Counted from the first letter of the stretch, positions 1-9,939 are shown. The stretch: DNA of 64,000 nucleotides from an uncultured Caulobacterales bacterium (GCA_938003545.1 CALKXY010000004.1:62001-126000), one strand, 5' to 3'. The notes: generated by a model not told the origin, from the letters alone. Numbers and translations are program-made.

Positions 1-186
1 GGACGTCTGGCGCAGCATTTTACCTTTTGGCTGCAATATCATGATCTTCGATATGGCACGGCCCCCGAAAAACGCTTGATCGATCAAGGCGTCTTCATGA
101 CCCTCATCCAAATTACGCCCTATTGGCGCAATGGCGAGGGCTATGCGGAGTTGCTGAGCGAATTTGCGAGCGGGAAGATCGACTGA
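1..186 (+). CDS. C-terminal fragment of an unrecognised protein (5' end outside window)
   Basis: Frame 1 is open from the first base to a TGA at 184-186, giving 61 residues that include FWLQYHDLRYG and TPYWRNGEGYAELL. I do not recognise a family from this tail. The stop shares its last base with the start of the next gene (TGATG), so the two are probably translationally coupled and in one operon. Reading is limited by the missing N-terminus; no function is proposed. Confidence 0.6.
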   Translation, partial: GRLAQHFTFWLQYHDLRYGTAPEKRLIDQGVFMTLIQITPYWRNGEGYAELLSEFASGKID

Positions 187-914
187 TGCAAGGCGTGTTT
201 TATTGCCATGGCTTACCGGGGTCTGCGGCAGAAATTGAAACCCTTATTCCTGAAGGGGGCGATGCTCCGCATGTGCTGGCACCACTAGACTTTGATGGAT
301 TTGATGCGGCGGCAGTGAATGCCGCAGAGGATGGTGTTCATCTGATTGGCTTTTCTTGCGGCGCAATGACGGCAATAATGATTGCGGCGACCCGCCCGAA
401 CCTCGTGTCCAAACTCACTTTGATTGCCCCTGCAGCTCCGCTGGAACTTGGAAATTTTCTGCCTGACATGGCGGGTAAACCTGTCTTTGAAATCGCAAAA
501 CGAGGGCGTCTGCATTTTCAAGCCTTTACAGCCATGCAACGCTTAGGTGTGGCTCTTGCACCAAAGAAGGTGGTTGATGCGATGTTCCACGGCAGCCCTG
601 ACGCGGATATGAACTTACTTGAAGATCTTAATTTTCTGGAGACAGTAAGGCTTGGGCTAAAGCAATCTTTGGGCCGAGATAGTCGAGCTTATCGAGAGGC
701 GATTCACACTTATGTGAATCCTTGGGCGCATCACCTCAAGGACATCAGGTGCCCCATTACACTCCATCACGGAACATTGGATAATTGGGCGCCTATTGAA
801 ATGTCTCATGCAATTCAAAGTCAGCTGAAGTCACATGTAGACTTCATTTCGCATGAAGGTTTGGGGCATTATTCTACTTTGCACACAACTCTGCCTCGTG
901 CGCTCCGAGGCTAG
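186..914 (+). CDS. alpha/beta hydrolase
   Basis: A 242-residue alpha/beta-hydrolase-fold protein, probably a cytosolic esterase or lipase-like enzyme of unknown substrate. Seen in sequence: an oxyanion-loop motif HGLPGS at residues 8-13, the nucleophile elbow GFSCG at 55-59 (Ser57), an acid residue in HGTLDNW (Asp199) and a C-terminal histidine in GLGHYS (His228), in the usual order for the family. The reading frame is open further upstream, but the ATG at 186 overlaps the previous stop and directly starts the first beta strand, so it is preferred. No signal peptide is visible. The family assignment is firm; the substrate cannot be inferred from context. Confidence 0.85.
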   Translation: MQGVFYCHGLPGSAAEIETLIPEGGDAPHVLAPLDFDGFDAAAVNAAEDGVHLIGFSCGAMTAIMIAATRPNLVSKLTLIAPAAPLELGNFLPDMAGKPVFEIAKRGRLHFQAFTAMQRLGVALAPKKVVDAMFHGSPDADMNLLEDLNFLETVRLGLKQSLGRDSRAYREAIHTYVNPWAHHLKDIRCPITLHHGTLDNWAPIEMSHAIQSQLKSHVDFISHEGLGHYSTLHTTLPRALRG

Positions 915-1053
915 AGGCTGAACTCACACCTTGCTTTGTGCCTGAAATAATGGCTCGTTCAGACACCGCACATATTCCCGAGATTTGGGACGCATACCCA
1001 CAGCACGCGATTTTGCGTGTACGCGTGGGCGCGGTCTGTCAGAAAGACACATC

Positions 1054-1176
1054 ATGGCCAAAGGTAAAAGTTCCCGCAAAGAAGTGAAAAAGCCGAAAAA
1101 AGAAAAAGTCAAAACCAATGCAGCAGCAGACTCAAATAAAGCCGGCACAACGATCGCCGGAAAGAAAATGAATTAG
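1054..1176 (+). CDS. small lysine-rich protein, 40 residues
   Basis: A 40-residue, very basic protein starting MAKGKSSRKEVKKPKKEK, with a neutral second half ending in AGKKMN. Similar short MAKG...KKPKK proteins occur as conserved hypotheticals in many alphaproteobacteria (recollection, not searched). The upstream frame is open to 985, but the ATG at 1054 starts the recognisable MAKG sequence. A strong hairpin follows a few bases after the stop. The composition suggests nucleic-acid contact or a disordered protein; no function is established. Confidence 0.6.
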   Translation: MAKGKSSRKEVKKPKKEKVKTNAAADSNKAGTTIAGKKMN

Positions 1177-1180
1177 GTTA

Positions 1181-1209
1181 AATAAGAGGCGCATTTTGCG
1201 CCTCTTATT
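1181..1209. terminator. 12-bp perfect hairpin, probable bidirectional terminator
   Basis: Two 12-base arms (1181-1192 and 1198-1209) pair perfectly around a 5-base ATTTT loop. The outer pairs are A/T-rich, so either strand carries a short A or T flank. It lies 4 bases after the stop of the small basic protein and could also end transcription of the opposite-strand gene at 1285-1527. Confidence 0.7.
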
Positions 1210-1284
1210 GGTTCAACCCGAGCCCGTCGAGCTCGAAATAAAGCGTAGAGTTTAAACCTCAAAACTCAGATATGCAACTCCGCC

Positions 1285-1527
1285 CTAATGCAAACGCACC
1301 ATCAGCGCGGTTAAGAGATGTCCGACGAAAACAGCGAGTAATAATAGTCCCGCAAGTTTCCATTTTGGCAACCGCCGCGTTGTGCTGGCCGCATTTAACG
1401 TCATGTATTTTTCAACGAGACTACGGATTAAGCCGCTCACACTTTCGCCCTCTTGTTGGGCGAGTTTCGTGAGGGTTTGCTTTTCTTCTTGTGAGACTCG
1501 GATTTCAACTTTTTCAGTGCGTTTCAT
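1285..1527 (-). CDS. ribbon-helix-helix-like protein with C-terminal membrane segment
   Basis: An 80-residue protein. Residues 1-45 (EKVEIRVSQEEKQTLTKLAQ then GESVSGLIRSLVEKYM) match the beta-helix-helix pattern of CopG/Arc-type DNA-binding or antitoxin proteins. Residues about 58-77 form a strongly hydrophobic helix after a basic RRLPKWK patch, predicting an inner-membrane anchor with the N-terminal domain in the cytoplasm. No toxin partner is adjacent. A membrane-tethered RHH domain is unusual; the hydrophobic stretch is clear in the sequence, the topology is inference. Confidence 0.6.
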   Translation of the reverse strand: MKRTEKVEIRVSQEEKQTLTKLAQQEGESVSGLIRSLVEKYMTLNAASTTRRLPKWKLAGLLLLAVFVGHLLTALMVRLH

Positions 1528-1722
1528 GAGTGTGCCTTTCGTGTTGAGGCGATAGCTGTGCGCTGGCCATGAAATTCACAAGCCATTTCGTGTCAGGATA
1601 GGCCATGTTTCGTGTCATGACAGATGGGATATTGGGTCGGGTTTGAAGGTGACGCATTAGGTTTTGAATTAAATCCTTGTTTTGTAAAAATAATAATCTT
1701 TCTACTTCAATGCTATACTATG

Positions 1723-2165
1723 AAAACCAAGAGAATGATCCTTGGTCCCAAAACCTATGATACGGTACACAGGTTCTTTCGGACACGGGACAGGTGAGAC
1801 GTCGCTTGCTGGTATCGGAGGACGGTGGGGTTGAGCGTTTGGCTTTGACAGGCTGGAGTGTGCCGGACCTTTTGCGATGAGAGTTGACCGCTGGGCGTCA
1901 ACCGGGGCCTTGGGATTTACACCCTGAGTGTCTGACCGGTACGCTCAACTGCGGGACCCCCAACCGTTGCATCAAAAACCATTGCCGCGTGGTATGCACA
2001 TGTTGGACTGACATCCCAGCGCGTGCGGTATTTGCGTAAAACAATTTTTCTATTCTGGTATTCCATCGTGAATATCGACCACGCGGACTGTCCCACCTTT
2101 CGGGCATCGCATTAATCGGCAGTCACCCATGTTGAAACCCTAGTTTCAAGGGGGGCTGTGAGCGT
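1723..2165 (-). ncRNA. element E1: putative ~400-nt structured RNA
   Basis: The region holds no convincing gene, and the minus strand is homologous to the plus strand at about 21010-21399 (E2). Plus-strand 1766-1795 is the exact reverse complement of 21325-21354 (30 nt), with many other shared blocks. On the minus strand a long-range helix pairs 2088-2094 with 1787-1793 (GGGACAG/CTGTCCC). A small hairpin at 2059-2074 has a 5-bp stem altered compensatorily in E2. The 3' end is a 6-bp stem (1727-1732 with 1740-1745) followed by T4, like an intrinsic terminator. An extra 7-bp hairpin at 2132-2149 is seen only here. I cannot match it to tmRNA, RNase P RNA, 6S or SRP RNA. Direction and RNA nature are inferred. 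Confidence 0.5.
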
Positions 2166-2190
2166 TGCCCCTTGTTTCAAACACATCTGA

Positions 2191-3261
<1,071 letters not shown>

Positions 3262-3287
3262 ATTTTACGATTATCATTACATGTATC

Positions 3288-3312
3288 AAAGCGCCCTACG
3301 GGGCGCTTTTTT
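3288..3312 (+). terminator. intrinsic terminator after mdh
   Basis: AAAGCGCCC (3288-3296) pairs with GGGCGCTTT (3301-3309) across a TACG loop, followed by a T run to 3312. Confidence 0.9.
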
Positions 3313-3445
3313 GTTTGTGATGGGGGATGAATTTACGTTTTCATAATAAGAATAACTACCTCAAGTCGTGGATTTGTTATTGCGGTCGAATACTGATTAG
3401 GGTTACCAGTGAGTTAATGGTGCGGTAACTTAGACGGGAATTTTG

Positions 3446-6400
3446 ATGGCAATTAGAGATGGCGACGCAGGCGACAACGTACTTGTAGGCACGAATAGTG
3501 CTGATACGATCAGCGGGTTCGGCGGCAATGATGAACTTTCCGGTCTCGGCGGTAATGACCTACTCTTGGGCGGGGCAGGAAATGATCTGTTGGACGGGGG
3601 CTCCGGCACCAACACGCTTACGGGCGGGACTGGCATCGACACATTTGCAATCTCGGCGAGGCAGAGCCAATTCAACACAATTACCGACTTTGAAGACGGA
3701 ACTGACCTAATTGACTTGAGTGCAATGGGCGTGAGTTCATTTTCGCAGGTGCTTGAATATTTAACGGAGAGTGCTGGCGATACGTATTTCAGGACTGAAT
3801 GGGCTGACTTTAGCTCAGGGGATAATGAAACACTTCGGATAAACAACATCGACATTGGCGACTTATCTGCAGCGGATTTCATTTTCGAAACGACGACGGC
3901 GAGTCAAACGATCAACATTACATCGAGCGGAACCTCTGATGTCTTTGGCGGATTGGGCGATGATGACATTACGGGCAGCACCGGTAATGAGACCATCAAT
4001 GCAGGCGAAGGTAATGACACCATCAATGCGGGCCGAGGGACAAACCTTATCCGTAGTGACATCGGCGCTGATACGATAGAGATTTCCTCGCGCGGAACAC
4101 AATTTACGACAATCGCAGATTTCGAAGATGGCGTCGATATTATCGACATTAGCTCATGGGGTGTGAGTAGCTTCTCGCAACTCTTGCACTACATCACCGA
4201 AAATTCTGGAGACGCGCTCATTTCTACAGAATGGGCCGACTTTAGTTCTGGGGACAATGAACGTCTTCTGCTTCGGGATTTCGATGCCGGCGATCTCTCT
4301 GCTGCGGATTTCATTTTCCGCACAAGTACGTCAGGCCAAACGATAAATGTTACATCTAGCGGAACCTCTGATGTCTTCGGCGGATTGGGCGATGATGATA
4401 TTACGGGCGGCACTGGCAATGAAACGATCAATGCTGGCGAAGGCAATGACACCATCAATGCGGGCCGAGGGACAAACCTAATCCGAAGCGATATCGGCGC
4501 TGACACGATAGAGATTTCCTTCCGGGGCTCACAATCCACAACGATTGCAGATTTTGAAGATGGCGTTGACATTATCGACCTCAGCGACTGGGGTGTCAGC
4601 AGTTTCGATCAGCTTCAGCATTATCTGAGCGAGAGTGCGGGCGACACGACCCTATCTACGGAATGGGCCGACTTTAGCTCTGGTGACAATGAAGAGCTTG
4701 TCTTTGTTGATACAAATTTGAGCGATTTATCTGCGGATGACTTCGTGTTCCGCACAAGCACATTTGCTCAAACCATCAATATTACCTCATCAGGGACTTC
4801 AGACGTATTTGCAGGTAGGGGTGATGACGACATCACTGGCAGCACTGGCAATGAAACGATCAATGCTGGAGAGGGCGATGACATCATCAACGCGGGGCGC
4901 GGTACGAACCTCATCCGTAGCGAAGATGGTTCTGACACAATTGAGATTTCATTCCGGGGTGCCCAGTCAACGACGATCGCAGATTTTGTATCAGGCGAAG
5001 ATATCATTGATTTGAGCGATTGGTTCATCGGCAGCTTTGACCAGCTGTTACCATTCCTGAGCGAAAGCAATGGAGATGTTCTTATCTCAACACAGTGGCA
5101 AAATTTCAGTTCCAATTTTAATGAAACATTGACGATTGAAAACACGACTATCAGTGCATTGAGCGCGGCTGATTTCGACTTTAACAGCAGCACCTCAGGG
5201 CGAACGCTTTCGAATTCCTCCAGCGGCAGAACTACGCTTTTTGGCGGCCTTGGCGATGACGAAATTACCGGTGGATCCGGACGGACCACGATCAGTGGTG
5301 GTGATGGCGACGACGTTATGAATGGCGGCCGTGGCAATGATGTTCTCATTGGCGGAGTTGGATCTGACGAAGCCTTTGGCGGTGACGATAATGATTTGAT
5401 TCTGTTTCAAAACGCGTCGGAACTTTCTGTCGGTAATGAAATTATCGATGGCGGTGATGATTTTGATCGGATCGAAGTTTCTGGCGCGGATGATAATTAT
5501 GATCTTCGCGGCTCGACGATTGCCTCAATTGAGGGCTTGACCATAAGTGAAGCGGACGCGCTCGTGCAGATCAATGCGATACAAGTCGGCGGTGGTGGTC
5601 TCGACGACGCGCTTGCGGTTGTTGGGGACGCTGCGGTTGGAACTGTGCAATCCATTGAAGTCTTCATGGCTTCTGACTCGAACCTCGATATATCAGGCTG
5701 GACGTTCAGTGAATGGAACGCGGAAGATACAATTGATATCATCGGCGATAGCAGTGCTGAAACAATTATCGGTTCCTCCGTCAGCGATACAATCAATAGT
5801 TCGGATGGCGCTGATACTGTTGAAGGCGGCGCTGGTAATGACCTTTTACGCGGCGGCGCAGGCAATGATGATCTTGACGGCGGTGCAGATTCGGATCGCC
5901 TAGAAGGCGGCACAGGTAATGATACGCTCTTTGGCGGAACGGGCGGCGACATTCTCGTCGGTGGTTCAGGCAATGATACACTCGATGGATGGACGGGCTT
6001 TGATACCGTTCTTTACACGGGGTTATCGACGGGTGTGACGGTCGATTTGGCGCTCACGACGGCGCAAAACACAGTTGGTGCCGGTATTGATACGCTTGTT
6101 CGTATCGAGAACCTTATTGCCTCTGGTCAAAATGATACGCTCTTGGGCACATCTAACCGTAACCGCGTAGAGGGCGGCGCAGGTGATGACACTATTGATG
6201 GTCGCGGCGGAAATGACACGCTGCTTGGCGGTAGCGGGAATGATGTACTGACGGGCGGTACGGGTGCAGACCGTCTTATTGGCGGTACTGGGAATGACGA
6301 CTTGTTTGGTGGAACTGAGCGTGATCGCTTGGAGGGCGGCTCTGGAAATGACGACCTCTTTGGCGGTGACGGTGTTGATCGTCTGCTCGGCGGCGACGGC

Positions 6401-6778
6401 AATGATTTGCTCGTGGGCGGCGAAGGCACAGACTTCCTCTTTGGCGGTGCAGGCGCAGATCGTTTTGATTATAATTCAGTAGATGATTCGAATGTCGGGC
6501 CTTTTAACCGTGATGAAATCAGGGACTTTAACTCTGCTGAAGGCGACAAAATTGATGTCTTGGGCATTGACGCTGACATAAATATTGCAGGCAATCAGGC
6601 GTTTAATCTGATCAACGGTAGCTTCACAGGAACCGCAGGTGAAATCATGATCCAAAGCCTCGTGCGTTCCGGCGTGGATGTTCAACTCGTCAGTTTTGAC
6701 GTGGACGGCGACGCTAGGGCTGACATGCAGCTTTGGGTCCTCACCAGTGAATTAGATGCAGACGACTTCGTGCTATAA
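3446..6778 (+). CDS. RTX-type calcium-binding repeat protein, probably secreted by type I secretion
   Basis: A 1110-residue, strongly acidic protein without an N-terminal signal peptide. GG-x-G-x-D-type nonapeptides occur at about residues 20-60, 592-650 and 770-1010, the hallmark of hemolysin-type beta-rolls that fold on Ca2+ outside the cell. Between them lies a modular array: units of exactly 144 residues (154-297, 298-441, 442-585) preceded by a diverged first copy, each with short GG-type repeats followed by a TTIADFEDG-like strand and a WADFSSGDNE motif. The last ~100 residues resemble the serralysin C-terminal region and end in DADDFVL, compatible with an uncleaved type I signal. No protease, lipase or ABC exporter gene is adjacent. 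The role may be adhesion or S-layer-like; that is inference. Confidence 0.85.
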   Translation: MAIRDGDAGDNVLVGTNSADTISGFGGNDELSGLGGNDLLLGGAGNDLLDGGSGTNTLTGGTGIDTFAISARQSQFNTITDFEDGTDLIDLSAMGVSSFSQVLEYLTESAGDTYFRTEWADFSSGDNETLRINNIDIGDLSAADFIFETTTASQTINITSSGTSDVFGGLGDDDITGSTGNETINAGEGNDTINAGRGTNLIRSDIGADTIEISSRGTQFTTIADFEDGVDIIDISSWGVSSFSQLLHYITENSGDALISTEWADFSSGDNERLLLRDFDAGDLSAADFIFRTSTSGQTINVTSSGTSDVFGGLGDDDITGGTGNETINAGEGNDTINAGRGTNLIRSDIGADTIEISFRGSQSTTIADFEDGVDIIDLSDWGVSSFDQLQHYLSESAGDTTLSTEWADFSSGDNEELVFVDTNLSDLSADDFVFRTSTFAQTINITSSGTSDVFAGRGDDDITGSTGNETINAGEGDDIINAGRGTNLIRSEDGSDTIEISFRGAQSTTIADFVSGEDIIDLSDWFIGSFDQLLPFLSESNGDVLISTQWQNFSSNFNETLTIENTTISALSAADFDFNSSTSGRTLSNSSSGRTTLFGGLGDDEITGGSGRTTISGGDGDDVMNGGRGNDVLIGGVGSDEAFGGDDNDLILFQNASELSVGNEIIDGGDDFDRIEVSGADDNYDLRGSTIASIEGLTISEADALVQINAIQVGGGGLDDALAVVGDAAVGTVQSIEVFMASDSNLDISGWTFSEWNAEDTIDIIGDSSAETIIGSSVSDTINSSDGADTVEGGAGNDLLRGGAGNDDLDGGADSDRLEGGTGNDTLFGGTGGDILVGGSGNDTLDGWTGFDTVLYTGLSTGVTVDLALTTAQNTVGAGIDTLVRIENLIASGQNDTLLGTSNRNRVEGGAGDDTIDGRGGNDTLLGGSGNDVLTGGTGADRLIGGTGNDDLFGGTERDRLEGGSGNDDLFGGDGVDRLLGGDGNDLLVGGEGTDFLFGGAGADRFDYNSVDDSNVGPFNRDEIRDFNSAEGDKIDVLGIDADINIAGNQAFNLINGSFTGTAGEIMIQSLVRSGVDVQLVSFDVDGDARADMQLWVLTSELDADDFVL
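3905..5200 (+). repeat. three in-frame tandem 432-bp repeat units within the RTX gene
   Basis: Corresponding bases recur at 3905, 4337, 4769 and 5201, a period of exactly 432 bp (144 codons). Units 1 and 2 are nearly identical over their first halves; unit 3 is more diverged, and the sequence before 3905 holds the distal half of an older copy. The pattern indicates internal duplication of a protein module with period kept in frame. Confidence 0.85.
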
Positions 6779-6784
6779 AATCTG

Positions 6785-6827
6785 CCCGAGTCGTTCCTTC
6801 TAAAGTGGAAGCGACGGCTCGGGTTTT
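6785..6827 (+). terminator. intrinsic terminator after the RTX gene
   Basis: CCCGAG (6785-6790) pairs with CTCGGG (6818-6823); inner GTCG/CGAC extends the imperfect stem; TTTT follows at 6824-6827. Confidence 0.8.
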
Positions 6828-6862
6828 GCTAATGTAGAAAATCGTGCTGAGAACATGGTCGG

Positions 6863-6949
6863 AGGACGGGAAGGGATTCGAACCCCCGAAGGACTTGCAT
6901 CCTTACTGGATTTCGAATCCAGCGCTTTCAACCGCTCAGCCACCCGTCC
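6863..6949 (-). tRNA. tRNA-Ser (anticodon CGA)
   Basis: Read on the minus strand: 7-bp acceptor GGACGGG/CCCGTCC, D arm beginning TGGCTGAGCGGTTGAA, anticodon stem CTGGA/TCCAG enclosing loop TTCGAAA (anticodon CGA, codon UCG), a long variable arm (AAGGAT...GTCCTT) typical of class II tRNAs, and a T arm with GTTCGAATC. The base after the acceptor is T and the following bases are not a complete CCA, so the CCA end must be added enzymatically. Confidence 0.93.
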
Positions 6950-7025
6950 GTGCCGTGCCTTAGGCGGCGGCGGATAAAACGTCATATCATTTGGAGCAAG
7001 CAGAATTTGCCGTTAGAGCTTTAAT

Positions 7026-7547
7026 ATGGCTGTGATTTTAGAGACCGAACGTTTGATCTTGCGACATGTTGATCCTGCGGCTGATTTCGATGACTGGGCC
7101 GATTGTTTTGGCGATAGAGATACGATGCGCGGGCTTGGCGGTGGACCAGGTATGAGCCGCGCTCAGGCGTGGCGGAATATGGCGACCGTGATTGGGCATC
7201 AGGATATTCGCGGATACAGCTTTTATTCAGTGATTGAGAAAGCAACAAACCAATGGGTGGGCCGCATCGGGCCGTGGAACCCTGAAGGCTGGCCCGCGCC
7301 AGAAATAGGGTGGGTAATACATCGAAATCACTGGCGCAAAGGCTTTGCGAAGGAAGCCGCCGAGGCCTGTATTGCATTTGCCTTCGAGACCCTGGGGTGG
7401 GATCAGGTTGTCCATACGATTGCGATGGATAATGACGCGAGTATCAAGACAGCCGAGTCGCTCGGCTCTCGCTTGCTTTACACGATTGATAATGTGCCTG
7501 CGATTTCAGATGAGCCGCATTTCGTTTATGGTCAGGACAAAGCCTGA
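7026..7547 (+). CDS. GNAT-family N-acetyltransferase (RimJ/RimL type)
   Basis: A 173-residue protein with the Acetyltransf_3 layout: N-terminal LETERLILRHV strand, a central PEIGWVIHRNHWRKGFAKEA segment that matches the acetyl-CoA pyrophosphate loop (R/Q-x-x-G-x-G/A), and a C-terminal NDASIKTAESLGSRL helix. It should transfer an acetyl group from acetyl-CoA to an amine, but the substrate (ribosomal protein N-terminus, drug or metabolite) cannot be told. It stands between the tRNA-Ser and sucC with gaps on both sides, so is probably expressed alone. The Shine-Dalgarno is weak; the start aligns with the family. Confidence 0.85.
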   Translation: MAVILETERLILRHVDPAADFDDWADCFGDRDTMRGLGGGPGMSRAQAWRNMATVIGHQDIRGYSFYSVIEKATNQWVGRIGPWNPEGWPAPEIGWVIHRNHWRKGFAKEAAEACIAFAFETLGWDQVVHTIAMDNDASIKTAESLGSRLLYTIDNVPAISDEPHFVYGQDKA

Positions 7548-7783
7548 AATGGGGGCAATCCTCGATATCTGTAAGGGTCATATTGAACGCCACTAACGGA
7601 CGGTAACGGGGGTGTTTTTTGGAACCCTCCTTATGCTCGGACGAAGAATGTGAATGTTATGCTTCGGTGAAGCTCAACTCTCGCATGACAAACATGCGTG
7701 AGCGGTATGACTGTCAGGTTGCGGTGCGCTTTTTGGTCGTTATAAGACGGACAACATTTCACAGCTCATGCGGAACTTCATAC

Positions 7784-8977
7784 ATGAATATCCACGAATA
7801 TCAGGGCAAAGCTGTCCTAAAATCCATCGGTGCTCCCGTTAGCGAAGGCATTGCGATCTTCAATGCGTCAGAGGCCAAGGCTGCAGCAGAAAAGCTCGGG
7901 GGGCCGCTCTGGGTCGTTAAATCGCAAATCCACGCAGGTGGACGCGGCAAAGGCAAATTTATTGGCGCACCTGCGGATGCCAAAGGCGGCGTGCGTTTGG
8001 CGTTCTCCGTTGAAGATGTCGTCAAGAATTCAGAAGAAATGCTCGGCGAATATCTCGTGACAGAGCAAACCGATGAAAAAGGTAAGCAAGTCAACCGTCT
8101 CTACATCGAGCATGGCTCCGACATTGACCGCGAACTTTATCTCTCGATTATTATCAATCGCGAAACGTCGCGCGTGTCTTTCATCGTCTCCACAGAAGGC
8201 GGCATGGACATCGAGGCTGTTGCGCATGACACGCCAGAAAAAGTGATCAATTTCGACATCGACCCCGCAACAGGGTGGATGCCGCATCATGGGCGTACAC
8301 TTTCCAAAGCTCTGGACCTGAAAGGCGATCTCGCCAAGCAAGCTGGCAAGCTCGGCAAAATTCTCTATGAAGGCTTCCTCGCCAAAGACATGGCGATGAT
8401 GGAAATTAACCCATTGATCGTCACAGAAGATCAACGCTTGCATTGCCTAGACGCGAAAATCAGTTTCGATGCCAATGCGCTCTTCCGTCATCCTGATATT
8501 GCAGAACTTCGCGACGAGACAGAAGAAGATGCCAAAGAAATCGAAGCCCAAAAGTTTGACCTTTCCTATGTCGCCCTCGACGGCAACATTGGCTGTATGG
8601 TCAACGGCGCAGGTCTTGCGATGTCGACAATGGACATTATCAAACTTTACGGTGCAGAACCTGCGAACTTCCTCGACGTTGGCGGCGGTGCGACGAAAGA
8701 GAACATCGTTGCAGCGTTCAAAATTTTGACGTCTGACGACAAGGTCGAAGGCATCCTGATCAATATTTTCGGCGGTATCATGAAATGTGACATCATCGCC
8801 CAAGGCGCTGTTGACGCTGTCAAAGAAGTCGGTCTTGAAGTGCCGCTCGTCGTGCGCCTCGAAGGCACGAATGTCGAAGCCGGTAAAGAGATCATCAAAA
8901 ACTCAGGTCTGAACGTGATTGCCGCAGACGACCTAGACGATGCAGCACAGAAAATTGTTGCCGCGGTGAAAGGCTAA
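7784..8977 (+). CDS. sucC: succinyl-CoA synthetase (ADP-forming) beta subunit
   Basis: Forms the nucleotide-binding subunit of succinyl-CoA ligase, making ATP or GTP from succinyl-CoA in the TCA cycle. At 397 residues it has the family's usual length. Visible are the start [19 protein letters not shown], an N-terminal ATP-grasp domain with [14 protein letters not shown], and the C-terminal CoA-ligase domain with [10 protein letters not shown] around residues 326-335. The frame stays open upstream to 7619, but the family start is at 7784. sucD follows after 4 bases. The ~235-bp leader is unusually long and holds a small GCATG/CATGC hairpin near 7683-7697; no known riboswitch was recognised. 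Confidence 0.97.
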   Translation: MNIHEYQGKAVLKSIGAPVSEGIAIFNASEAKAAAEKLGGPLWVVKSQIHAGGRGKGKFIGAPADAKGGVRLAFSVEDVVKNSEEMLGEYLVTEQTDEKGKQVNRLYIEHGSDIDRELYLSIIINRETSRVSFIVSTEGGMDIEAVAHDTPEKVINFDIDPATGWMPHHGRTLSKALDLKGDLAKQAGKLGKILYEGFLAKDMAMMEINPLIVTEDQRLHCLDAKISFDANALFRHPDIAELRDETEEDAKEIEAQKFDLSYVALDGNIGCMVNGAGLAMSTMDIIKLYGAEPANFLDVGGGATKENIVAAFKILTSDDKVEGILINIFGGIMKCDIIAQGAVDAVKEVGLEVPLVVRLEGTNVEAGKEIIKNSGLNVIAADDLDDAAQKIVAAVKG

Positions 8978-8981
8978 GAGA

Positions 8982-9866
8982 ATGTCAGTCCTAATCAACA
9001 AAGACACAAAGATCATCACGCAAGGTATGACCGGTAAAACGGGTACATTCCATACTGAGCAGGCGATTGCCTATGGTTCAAAAATGGTCGGCGGCGTAAC
9101 GCCTGGTAAAGGCGGAACCACCCATTTGGACCTCCCAAACTTTGATACAGTTGCCGAAGCGAAACATGCAACGGGCGCGACGGCCTCAGTCGTCTATGTT
9201 CCGCCGCGTTTTGCAGCGGATTCCATCATGGAAGCGATCGACGCGGAAATGGAACTTATCATTGCGATCACAGAGGGTATTCCTGTTGCAGATATGATCC
9301 CCGTCAAACGCGCGCTTGTCGGCTCTAAGTCTCGCCTCATCGGTCCGAACTGCCCTGGCGTTTTGACCCCAGATGAGTGCAAAATCGGTATCATGCCGGG
9401 TAAAATTTTCAAAAAAGGGACCTGTGGCGTGGTTTCACGTTCTGGTACGCTTACATATGAAGCTGTGTTCCAAACCACACAGGTTGGCCTTGGTCAGACA
9501 ACAGCTATTGGTATTGGCGGTGACCCGATCAATGGCACGAACTTTATCGATTGCCTCGAATTGTTCCTCCATGATGATGACACAAAGCAGATCATCATGA
9601 TCGGCGAAATCGGCGGCTCAGCAGAAGAAGAAGCGGCTGAATATATCGCGCATATGGCGAAAAAAGGCATCTCCAAGCCAATGGTTGGCTTCATCGCAGG
9701 CCGCACAGCGCCTCCGGGCCGTACAATGGGCCATGCCGGCGCGATTGTGTCTGGCGGCAAAGGCGGCGCAGAAGACAAGATCGCTGCTATGGAAAAAGCA
9801 GGCATTCGTGTTTCTGCGTCTCCAGCGAAATTGGGCGTCACAATGATGGATGTGTTGAACGGCTAA
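8982..9866 (+). CDS. sucD: succinyl-CoA synthetase alpha subunit
   Basis: Alpha subunit carrying the phosphohistidine and CoA site of succinyl-CoA ligase; pairs with SucC encoded 4 bp upstream. The 294-residue protein begins [19 protein letters not shown] (Rossmann CoA-binding domain), contains [11 protein letters not shown] and [10 protein letters not shown], and has the active-site His at residue 251 in [23 protein letters not shown] supplies the glutamate that contacts the phosphohistidine. Co-transcribed with sucC; a hairpin terminator after it suggests partial uncoupling from sucAB. Confidence 0.97.
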   Translation: MSVLINKDTKIITQGMTGKTGTFHTEQAIAYGSKMVGGVTPGKGGTTHLDLPNFDTVAEAKHATGATASVVYVPPRFAADSIMEAIDAEMELIIAITEGIPVADMIPVKRALVGSKSRLIGPNCPGVLTPDECKIGIMPGKIFKKGTCGVVSRSGTLTYEAVFQTTQVGLGQTTAIGIGGDPINGTNFIDCLELFLHDDDTKQIIMIGEIGGSAEEEAAEYIAHMAKKGISKPMVGFIAGRTAPPGRTMGHAGAIVSGGKGGAEDKIAAMEKAGIRVSASPAKLGVTMMDVLNG

Positions 9867-9890
9867 CGTGTCCAAATATTTACGTAGAGG

Positions 9891-9939
9891 GCCGCTTGAT
9901 GCATTTCGCGAAAACGCGATGTGTGTGAGGCGGCTTTTT
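9891..9939 (+). terminator. extended hairpin with T-tail between sucD and sucA
   Basis: GCCGC (9891-9895) pairs with GCGGC (9930-9934); an inner TCGCG/CGCGA stem with an AAAA loop sits inside; T5 follows. It would end or attenuate the sucCD transcript, implying sucA has its own promoter in the remaining ~130 bp. Confidence 0.75.

Noticed and set aside
1898-2107. 69-residue minus-strand frame inside E1
   Set aside because: The homologous copy E2 has stops in this frame (after MPD and after GM), so the similarity is at nucleic-acid level rather than protein level.
1723-2165. E1/E2 as insertion sequences
   Set aside because: No transposase frame and no terminal inverted repeats at the element ends; internal pairing and a terminator-like 3' hairpin fit an RNA better.
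3430-6685. Many opposite-strand and shifted frames within the RTX gene
   Set aside because: They follow from its repetitive composition; the +1 frame has the uniform RTX motif pattern and a plausible start.
7548-7783. Riboswitch in the long sucC leader
   Set aside because: Only a short GCATG/CATGC hairpin is visible; no match to a recognised riboswitch core by eye.
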